Assembly: GCF_003515945.1 (NCBI RefSeq) | Contig: NZ_QWLM01000006.1 | Location: 96,927 to 160,926, forward strand | DNA from: Dermacoccus abyssi | GTDB lineage: Bacteria; Actinomycetota; Actinomycetes; Actinomycetales; Dermatophilaceae | DNA: 64,000 nt | Reading direction: 5' to 3' | Shown: in pieces, positions 57,918 to 64,000 of the stretch | Layout: every line of letters begins with the position of its first letter | How positions within the stretch are numbered: the stretch's first letter is position 1 | The notes under the pieces: model-generated | Databases searched by the model: none | The model's input: the letters and a program-made list of their open reading frames with translations, nothing else | What the model was told of the DNA's origin: nothing | Position numbers and translations under genes: made by a program

Positions 57918-59161
57918 TCACTGCTCCCGCATGCCCCAGGGGGAACCAAAACCCTCGGGCTTCGGCGCCTTGAGCAGGTCGAGGAACGGCACGGCATCGA
58001 ACGCCTCGGGGCCGAGGACGCCGGCGCCGGACCACGCACCGATGGCAAGGAGTTCGAGAGCGACGACGGGGTTGATCGCCGTCTGCCAGACGACGCACTG
58101 GGAGTCGTAGTCCTTCATCGTCTGCTCGTTGTCGACGACGTGGTAGAGGTACGTCGAGCACGGCTCGCCGTCCGTTCCGGTGCCGGTGACCCACAGGCCG
58201 GCGCAGGTCTTGCCCTTCATGCGCGGCCCGATGGTGGTGGGGTCGGGCAGAGCTGCTGCGACGACGTCGCGCGGCGAGATCTGCTGGCCCTTGACGGTGA
58301 TGAGTTCCGTTGAGTCGAGGCCGAGGGTGTGGAGCACCTTGAGGATGCCGATGAACTCCTTGCCGAGGCCGTACTTGAAGGTGACGCGCTTGGCGTCGAC
58401 CCAGCGCGGCATGAGGAGCACTTCCTCGTGTTCGATGTTGACGCACTCCACCTCGCCGATGCCCTCGGGGAAGTCGAAGGTTTCGGGCTCACTGAACGGC
58501 GGCGTGGTGAACCAGCCGCGGTCCTTGTCCCAGACGACGGACGGGTTGAGGCATTCCTCGATCGTCGTCCACATGGAGAAGGACGGCGCGAAGATCTCGT
58601 TGCCGTCGTCGGTGACGACGAGGTTGGCGCCATCGCGGGTGCCGAGTTCGTCGATCTCGGAGAAGAGGTGGTCGGCGGCGTAACGGGCGAACACGTCCGA
58701 GAGGCCGGGCTCGACTCCGATGCCGACGAGCGCGAGGCGTCCGGCCTTGTCCCACGCGTCGGCCTTGGCGAACTGCTCGTCGCCGAGCTTGACGCCGACG
58801 TTCGCGTACGGCTCGCTCTCGTGGGGTCTCGAGAGAGACATCGCCATGTCGAGGTAGTCGGCGCCCGCGGCGAAGGCTCCGTCGAAAATGGGCATGACGA
58901 AGACGGGGTCGACGGCGTTGAACACGTGCGTGATCACGTGCTCGCGGCAGAGCGCCTCGACGCCCTCGGCGCTCGACGCGTCGATCTGAGCGGAGGCGAC
59001 TCGGGTTTCGCCGTCACGACGCTCGGACGCAGCGCGGGCGCTCGCCTCGGCGCGCTCGGCCGAGTAGTCGGCGACGACGAGTGCGTCGAAGAAGTCGCGC
59101 TCGACGAGGAGTTTCGCGGGGGCGAGCCGACGCCGCCGGCGCCGATGAGCAGGATGCGCAT
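57918..59161 (-). pseudogene. saccharopine dehydrogenase-family protein, interrupted by one frameshift
   Basis: A Lys-catabolism/saccharopine-reductase-like enzyme. From ATG 59161 it starts with a textbook Rossmann motif (MRILLIGAGGVGS), then breaks. The family sequence resumes in another frame with AKLLVERDFFDALVVADYSAER, HVFNAVDPVFVMPIFDGAFAAG, YLDMAMSLSRP and GVEPGLSDVFARYAADHLF, continuing to 57918. The break is at 59117-59124 and adding one base (tcgcccc to tcggcccc) restores about 414 residues. Its stop lies one base before the permease start, so they are co-transcribed. An assembly deletion is the simplest explanation. Confidence 0.83.
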
Positions 59162-59425
59162 GGTCGTGTGGTCCGTTCAGAAGGTCGGGCGGTTCGGGAC
59201 GTGCTGACTGCGGTGTGATCTCAGGTCAGCCGCACCGGGCCGTCGACTCGTGCGTGTGCCCGGATCACCCCTACGGATCCGCGGGCATCGCCGCTTTGCC
59301 CGCGCCTCCACCAGACGTGCTCGTGAGACGCAGATCACTATGAGCGCGAGCATAGGCCTCGCCTCTGACAACCACTAGCGATGCGTCAGCCCGTGGATAG
59401 CGAGCAGGCGGGAGAGGCTCCCCAC
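59162..59425. other. intergenic stretch upstream of the helicase gene
   Basis: This 264-base gap separates the divergent saccharopine-dehydrogenase-like and helicase genes. I see no open gene, tRNA or recognised riboswitch here; it should contain the promoters for both directions. The remaining 103 bases before the helicase start hold the large palindrome listed separately. Confidence 0.5.
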
Positions 59426-59483
59426 AAGGTGACGGTTGGGGTACCTGGTGACGTCTGACCGTCACCAGGTACCCCAACCGTCA
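59426..59483. repeat. perfect 26-bp inverted repeat upstream of the helicase gene
   Basis: The arms 59426-59451 and 59458-59483 are exact reverse complements over 26 bases (outer ggtgacggttgg, inner ggtacctggtgacg) around the 6-base loop tctgac. Such a long perfect palindrome is rare here. It could be a transcription terminator/attenuator, a REP-like element, or a protein-binding site for the accessory block that follows. Confidence 0.85.
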
Positions 59484-59528
59484 CCAAACTTCGCAGAGAA
59501 GACGAGGGCCGAGCCGTACCCTGAGCCC

Positions 59529-62500
59529 ATGCGGCCCGGCCTTTACGAAAAGCTCATTACTGCTCGCCTCGCGGCCGAGTTGGAAGAACTGCGGGACCGC
59601 TTCACGGTGACGAAGGGCGTCGTCGACGAGGCCATCGCGCCGGAGGTTCTCGCTCGCCACCTGGCGAAGTCACTCGTCCGCCATCTCGCCAGCGACGAAG
59701 GCCCGAGCCGCGTCAACGAGATCCTGCGAGCACTCGAGGACGAGGACGACGAGCTGCTTCCCGAGGACGAACTCGCCGAACTCCTCGCGCTCTCCCCCAC
59801 CGCAGGACTCGGCGCCGGGCGTCAGTACACGCGTCGCCCGAGTACCCGCCTGTCGGAGGCGGCGCTGCTGACGAACGCACAGGGCGAGCCGAGTATCGGC
59901 GGCGAGCTGCGCAACGAGCTCGCAACGGCCGATCGCGTCGACCTGCTGTGTGCCTTCGTCATGTGGCCGGGCATCCGCGTCATCGAAGATCAGTTGCGGG
60001 GGTTGAAGGACCACGGGGTGCCGATCCGCGTCATCACGAGCACGTACACGGGGTGCACGGATCGAGGGGCGCTCGATCGGTTGGTCACGGAGTACGGCGC
60101 CGAGGTGAAGGTGCACTACGAGACGAGCCGTACGCGCCTGCACGCGAAGGCCTGGATCTTTCACCGCGACAGCGGGTACGGCACGGGGTTCGTGGGCTCG
60201 TCGAACCTGTCGTCGTCGGCGCTGCTCGACGGCGTCGAGTGGAACGTGCGCATCAGCGACATCGCGACGCCGACGCTCATGCGCAAGTTCGAGGCGACGT
60301 TCGACAGCTATTGGGCAAACCCGGCGTTCGAGACGTATGAGCCGAGCCGCGATCACGAGCGGCTCGATAGCGCCTTGCTCACCGCGTCCGGCCGGCAGAA
60401 GAGCGAGGACATCAGCCTCTCGGGTCTCGAGGTGACGGCGCGCCCACACCAGGCACGCATGCTGGAGGAGCTCGAGGCACACCGCACGATTCACGGCCGC
60501 CACCGCAACCTCGTCATCGCGGCGACGGGTACCGGCAAGACGGTGGTGGCGGCGCTTGACTACAAGCGAATGTGTTCCGGCTCGAACCGCCCGAGGCTGC
60601 TGTTCGTCGCGCATCGCCGCGAGATCCTCGAGCAGGCGCGGCGCACGTACGCGGAGGTGCTGCGTGACCCGAACTTCGGCGAGCTGCTCGTCGACGGGCA
60701 TCGTCCCGTGAACAACACGCACGTGTTCGCGAGTGTGCAGTCGCTCGCCAGGACAGATCTGACGGCCGTCGACCCGACGGCCTACGACGTCATCGTCATC
60801 GACGAGTTCCACCACGCGTCGGCGCCGACGTACCGACGCATCCTCGACCACTTCGAGCCGCGAGAATTGCTCGGACTCACCGCGACGCCAGAGCGAGCCG
60901 ACGGGCAGGACGTGCGCGAGGTGTTCTTCGATGGGCACGCGGCGACGGAACTGCGGTTGTGGGATGCGCTCGAGGAGGATCTCCTCACGCCGTTCCACTA
61001 CTTCGTCGTGGGCGACACGGTGGATCTGACGTCGGTGAAGTGGCTCGGTTCGCGGGGCACCTACGACCGCGCGGAGCTCAGTGAGTTGCTGGCGACGAAT
61101 GCCGAGCGAGCGGCGCACGTGCTGCGTTCGGTGGAGGCCAAGGTGGGCGACCTGGACGCAATGAAAGCGCTCGGGTTCTGTGTGTCGTTGGAGCACGCGC
61201 GGTTCATGGCGCAGTTCTTCACGGCGTCGGGAGTGCCGTCGATGCACGTGACGTCGGCGGCCGACAGCGCGGATCGGGGTGAGGCGCAGCGTCGCCTGCG
61301 TGACGGTGAGATCAAGGCGATCTTCACGGTGGACATGTTCAACGAGGGTGTCGACATTCCGGCCGTCAACACGGTGTTGTTCCTGCGCCCGACGGAGAGC
61401 CCGACGGTCTTCGTTCAGCAGTTGGGGCGCGGTTTGCGCTTGGCGAACGACAAGCCGGTGCTGACGGCGTTGGACTTCGTCGGGCATCAGCGCAAGGAGT
61501 ATCGCTGGGATCGCAAGCTGCGTGCGGTGGCGAAGACGATCAAGCGGACGGAGTTGACGACGGCGATCGACGGGGCCGGCATTCCGCTGCCGGCGGGCTC
61601 GCAGATCGTGTTCGATCGAGTGGCGCGCGACATCGTGGTGAAGAACATCAAGTCGGGGGTTTCGGGCGGTTGGCAGTCGCTGGTGCGTGAGGCCCGCGAG
61701 ACACGGCCCGACTCGCTGCGAGCCTTCCTCGACGACAGCGGCCTGGAGCTGGCCGACCTCTACACGAACAACAAGAGCTGGACTCTTCTGCGTCGAGAAG
61801 CCGGCCTCCTGCCGCGAGAAGGGTCGGCATTGGAGCGCGATCTTCTGAAGCGGGTGCGGGCGTTCATGCACGTGGACGATGTGGAGCGCTCGCGGGCGTA
61901 CCGAGAGGTGCTGAGAGACGGATTCACGTGGGAGGAGGCGTCGAACGCGGCACGCCGGTACGCGCCCGTGCTGACGATGGCGTTGTTCCCCCGGGGCGGG
62001 TATGCGTCAGCCCGCGACGCCGTGGCTGCCCTGGATCCGGAAGTGGAGTTCCGCCGCGAACTGACGACAGTGCTCGAGATAGCCCTGGACAACGCGACGT
62101 ACCCCACGCGGCCGATAGACGGTCGGCTGGGCACTCTGCCGTTGGCGTTGCATGCGCGCTATACCCGCGAGGAGTTGCTGACGGCGATCGGGTATGCGTC
62201 GTACGACGAGAAGCGCTTCCCGAGTGCGGCGGTGGCCGGTGTGTACTACCGGCCGGAGCAGGCGCTGGACGCCTTCCTTGTGACGACGAACAAGGTGGGC
62301 TCGGGCTTCTCTCCGACGACGATGTACCGCGACTACGCGATCAGTCGCGACCTGTTCCACTGGGAGTCGCAGGGCGTGACGCGCGAGGACTCGGCGACGG
62401 GCCAGCGCTACATCCACCACGCACAGCGGGGCTCTTCAATCGCGCTGTTCATGCGCGAATACAAGGTTGACGTCTTCGGCGGCGGCGCGCCCTACGTCTA

Positions 62501-62612
62501 CCTCGGCGACGCGAGCTACGTCAGGCACGTAGGCGAGCGTCCGATGGCGATCACGTGGAAGCTGACGCACCCCATGCCGGAGCAGGTGTTCCAGTGGGCT
62601 TCGGTGGTGTGA
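59529..62612 (+). CDS. PLD-nuclease + SF2 helicase + DUF3427 protein, possible anti-phage function
   Basis: A 1027-residue three-part protein. An N-terminal PLD-like nuclease domain has LHAKAWIFHRDSGYG (H-x-K with trailing D, about residue 204) and FVGSSNLSSSAL. A superfamily 2 helicase core follows, with Walker A AATGTGKTVVAALD (about 332), DEFHHAS (about 424, DEAH variant), LGLTATPERADGQDV (about 448) and QLGRGLRL (about 631). The C-terminal about 330 residues fit DUF3427. ATG 59529 is chosen; an earlier in-frame ATG lies inside the palindrome. The domain set, and a nuclease converging on it, suggest phage defence or DNA repair; the exact role is unknown. Confidence 0.88.
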   Translation: MRPGLYEKLITARLAAELEELRDRFTVTKGVVDEAIAPEVLARHLAKSLVRHLASDEGPSRVNEILRALEDEDDELLPEDELAELLALSPTAGLGAGRQYTRRPSTRLSEAALLTNAQGEPSIGGELRNELATADRVDLLCAFVMWPGIRVIEDQLRGLKDHGVPIRVITSTYTGCTDRGALDRLVTEYGAEVKVHYETSRTRLHAKAWIFHRDSGYGTGFVGSSNLSSSALLDGVEWNVRISDIATPTLMRKFEATFDSYWANPAFETYEPSRDHERLDSALLTASGRQKSEDISLSGLEVTARPHQARMLEELEAHRTIHGRHRNLVIAATGTGKTVVAALDYKRMCSGSNRPRLLFVAHRREILEQARRTYAEVLRDPNFGELLVDGHRPVNNTHVFASVQSLARTDLTAVDPTAYDVIVIDEFHHASAPTYRRILDHFEPRELLGLTATPERADGQDVREVFFDGHAATELRLWDALEEDLLTPFHYFVVGDTVDLTSVKWLGSRGTYDRAELSELLATNAERAAHVLRSVEAKVGDLDAMKALGFCVSLEHARFMAQFFTASGVPSMHVTSAADSADRGEAQRRLRDGEIKAIFTVDMFNEGVDIPAVNTVLFLRPTESPTVFVQQLGRGLRLANDKPVLTALDFVGHQRKEYRWDRKLRAVAKTIKRTELTTAIDGAGIPLPAGSQIVFDRVARDIVVKNIKSGVSGGWQSLVREARETRPDSLRAFLDDSGLELADLYTNNKSWTLLRREAGLLPREGSALERDLLKRVRAFMHVDDVERSRAYREVLRDGFTWEEASNAARRYAPVLTMALFPRGGYASARDAVAALDPEVEFRRELTTVLEIALDNATYPTRPIDGRLGTLPLALHARYTREELLTAIGYASYDEKRFPSAAVAGVYYRPEQALDAFLVTTNKVGSGFSPTTMYRDYAISRDLFHWESQGVTREDSATGQRYIHHAQRGSSIALFMREYKVDVFGGGAPYVYLGDASYVRHVGERPMAITWKLTHPMPEQVFQWASVV

Positions 62613-62682
62613 GAACGATGGTTGCCCCGAGCCGAGCGACCATCCCCTCCATCTCAAACCGGCCTGGGCTTTTCCTCACGCA

Positions 62683-62735
62683 GGACCGCTCCCCTCGCAG
62701 TGCCCTGCCGCGAGCCACGGCAAGGGGAGCGGTCC
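62683..62735. terminator. bidirectional hairpin between the helicase and nuclease genes
   Basis: Thirteen-base arms (62683-62695 and 62723-62735) pair perfectly around a 27-base GC-rich spacer that can itself fold. It lies between the end of the helicase gene and the end of the converging nuclease gene. Confidence 0.7.
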
Positions 62736-62748
62736 CGATTAATCAGCA

Positions 62749-64000
62749 TTACCGCGAACGAGCAGCAGCCCAACGCTTCGCGAAATCCGTGGAAACGGAC
62801 CAGAACCACTGCCCCGACCGCTCCTCAAATGCCACCACGTTGGGAAGCCCTGGGAACTTTGCGGCGAGCTTGGCGCTCAAACCGCCAAGGGCCGAATGCG
62901 GAGACGCAATGCCGACCGATTGAAATTCAACCGTGCTCCAGCCTTCAGGTGCAATGGCCGCTAGCTGATCTAGCACCGCCCCAATAGCCCCGGAGCAGTC
63001 GTCTGCCAGCGCCTGCACAGATGACGCATCCCACAAGTCGTCACGCCCACGCCCTTCTCGACCGGAGAGGGCCGGTGTTATCGAGGGGCGCGCCTCGAGA
63101 TCCGGACCAGGCCAGATCGAACAAATACGCTTCGCCATCGCAAGGGAGCGAACACGAATATCATCCTCGGTCCATCGATCTGGATGGCCATCTAGGAGCT
63201 CCTTATTGAGCACGAGAAGACTGAATTGATTCAGCAGTGTTCGTTTTCCTTCGCCCGGATGGCCACCCTTGTCCAGGCCCTGTGCCATTGCGTCACTCCA
63301 CGGCCGGTTAGACAGCGAACCATTAAGGGCTTGAGTGACCAAGGTCAAGTTACCGATGCTGTGAACTCTCCGATCGCGCTTGACTGCAGCCTCTGGGTCA
63401 AGTCCTTCATCCCAATATGCTCGCCACCCCTGCGGCATTACATGCTCAATCTGCAACCTTTCGGGCAAGGTGATCGATTCGTGCATGGCGCTTTCGTCGC
63501 GCAGCGACTGCTCTACCGTTCCGAGCACGAGGCGTAGGCGATCTTGGCGAATGTTGCCGTAGACCTTTGCATCGCTCAGATCATCCTGGAGCTCAGCATC
63601 CGTCGGCCAAACGCGAGAGACGGCCGTTTGTTCAGACAAGACCCTACGGAGCACGCTTCCAGCCTGATTTACAGGAGCTTTGGCAAGGGCCCTCAAAAGG
63701 ACTACGGCAAACTTGTTTACGTCCTTCGTCGTCATCCGCATTAACATGCGACGGACTGACCAGCTCTCGAGGGCTGCAAGACCCATCGAACGTTGATCTG
63801 CTGGAACTTTGGTGGTTTCGGAAATTAGCCATAGGAATATGGGAGTGGTGACTGACAGCTCGAGACGCTCAATCACTCGTCGATAAAACGACCCTTCGGG
63901 CGTGAAGCGCCCTGGGTTTCGTTCCGCGCTTATGTGGTGACGAGGGTTCTCGTCTGGGATTGATCGTAGGACGCTTCGACCTCGACCGGCGTGCGGTAGC
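62749..64000 (-). CDS. DUF262/DUF1524 HNH-nuclease protein, 5' end beyond the window
   Basis: The carboxy-terminal part of a GmrS/GmrD-like (DUF262 + DUF1524) protein. Visible are VIERLELSVTTPIFLWL, RLQIEHVMPQGWRAYW (the HNH histidines) and VHSIGNLTLVTQALNGSLSNRPW, the DUF1524 signature, then a variable C-terminal domain ending WFWSVSTDFAKRWAAARSR. Such proteins cut modified DNA or act in phage defence. A GTG at 63876 could be misread as a start, but the frame stays open to the window edge (NPGRFTPEGSFYRRV), so the N-terminal DUF262 part lies outside. The bases are visibly less GC-rich than the core genes, hinting at transfer. Confidence 0.85.
   Translation of the reverse strand, partial: LPHAGRGRSVLRSIPDENPRHHISAERNPGRFTPEGSFYRRVIERLELSVTTPIFLWLISETTKVPADQRSMGLAALESWSVRRMLMRMTTKDVNKFAVVLLRALAKAPVNQAGSVLRRVLSEQTAVSRVWPTDAELQDDLSDAKVYGNIRQDRLRLVLGTVEQSLRDESAMHESITLPERLQIEHVMPQGWRAYWDEGLDPEAAVKRDRRVHSIGNLTLVTQALNGSLSNRPWSDAMAQGLDKGGHPGEGKRTLLNQFSLLVLNKELLDGHPDRWTEDDIRVRSLAMAKRICSIWPGPDLEARPSITPALSGREGRGRDDLWDASSVQALADDCSGAIGAVLDQLAAIAPEGWSTVEFQSVGIASPHSALGGLSAKLAAKFPGLPNVVAFEERSGQWFWSVSTDFAKRWAAARSR

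Noticed and set aside
59670..61871. 733-codon open frame antisense to the helicase
   Set aside because: Arg/Leu-rich shadow with no family similarity.

Overview
The window is about 64 kb of a high-GC actinobacterial chromosome, most likely from a Micrococcales relative (Dermacoccaceae/Intrasporangiaceae type). The reasons are the very GC-rich third codon positions, many GTG starts, actinobacterial families of unknown function (DUF3000, DUF3159, DUF3710, DUF4193, DUF5998), the division protein SepH, paired TrkA-type proteins (CeoB/CeoC), and haem made by the coproporphyrin route (HemE, HemY/CgoX, HemH/CpfC with C-terminal cysteines, HemQ). The genus assignment is inference. I see no rRNA or tRNA genes, CRISPR arrays or insertion sequences.

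Layout. 0-9.3 kb: haem genes hemQ, hemY and hemE on the minus strand, interspersed with a DinB/DUF664 protein, a MocR regulator divergent from a frameshifted yczE, a mannosyltransferase, a GNAT enzyme and an EamA exporter. 9.4-16.4 kb: DUF3000-RNase D pair, the beta-oxidation pair fadA-fadB, and an unusual XRE helix-turn-helix/MurA-like fusion with a palindrome just upstream. 16.5-25.9 kb: secreted M1 peptidase, GDPD, dxs with a degenerate kinase-like gene, an SOS-box gene, a damaged benE-like transporter, a secreted protein, a B3/B4 protein and a membrane-anchored hypothetical. 26-32.6 kb: acyl-CoA ligase-phosphotriesterase pair, a SigK-RskA-molybdoenzyme operon with a small lipoprotein, and a toxin-antitoxin pair whose toxin is cut by a stop codon. 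32.6-45.7 kb: aconitase with a 20-bp palindromic operator, an RlmD-like methyltransferase, ceoB/ceoC, the dut-DUF3710-OB-DUF3159 operon, DUF4193, an inositol monophosphatase, hemH, a TRIC-like channel and sepH. 45.7-59.2 kb: MFS transporter, thymidine kinase, a phosphodiesterase, DUF5998, a GNAT-acyl-CoA synthetase fusion, a BNR-repeat protein, glycerate kinase, a stress protein, an amino-acid permease and a saccharopine-dehydrogenase-like gene. 59.4-64 kb: an accessory, possibly defensive, block with a PLD-helicase-DUF3427 protein and a partial HNH (DUF1524) nuclease.

A major caveat: six recognisable genes (yczE, benE-like, the molybdoenzyme, ceoB, sepH, the saccharopine-dehydrogenase-like gene) are each interrupted by exactly one frameshift, and all six are of the -1 type. 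Because ceoB and sepH are widely conserved core genes, I think most of these are base-deletion errors in the assembly rather than real pseudogenes. The strongest biological leads are the HTH-MurA fusion with its palindrome, the SOS-box gene, the aconitase operator, the broken toxin, and the helicase/nuclease block at the right edge.
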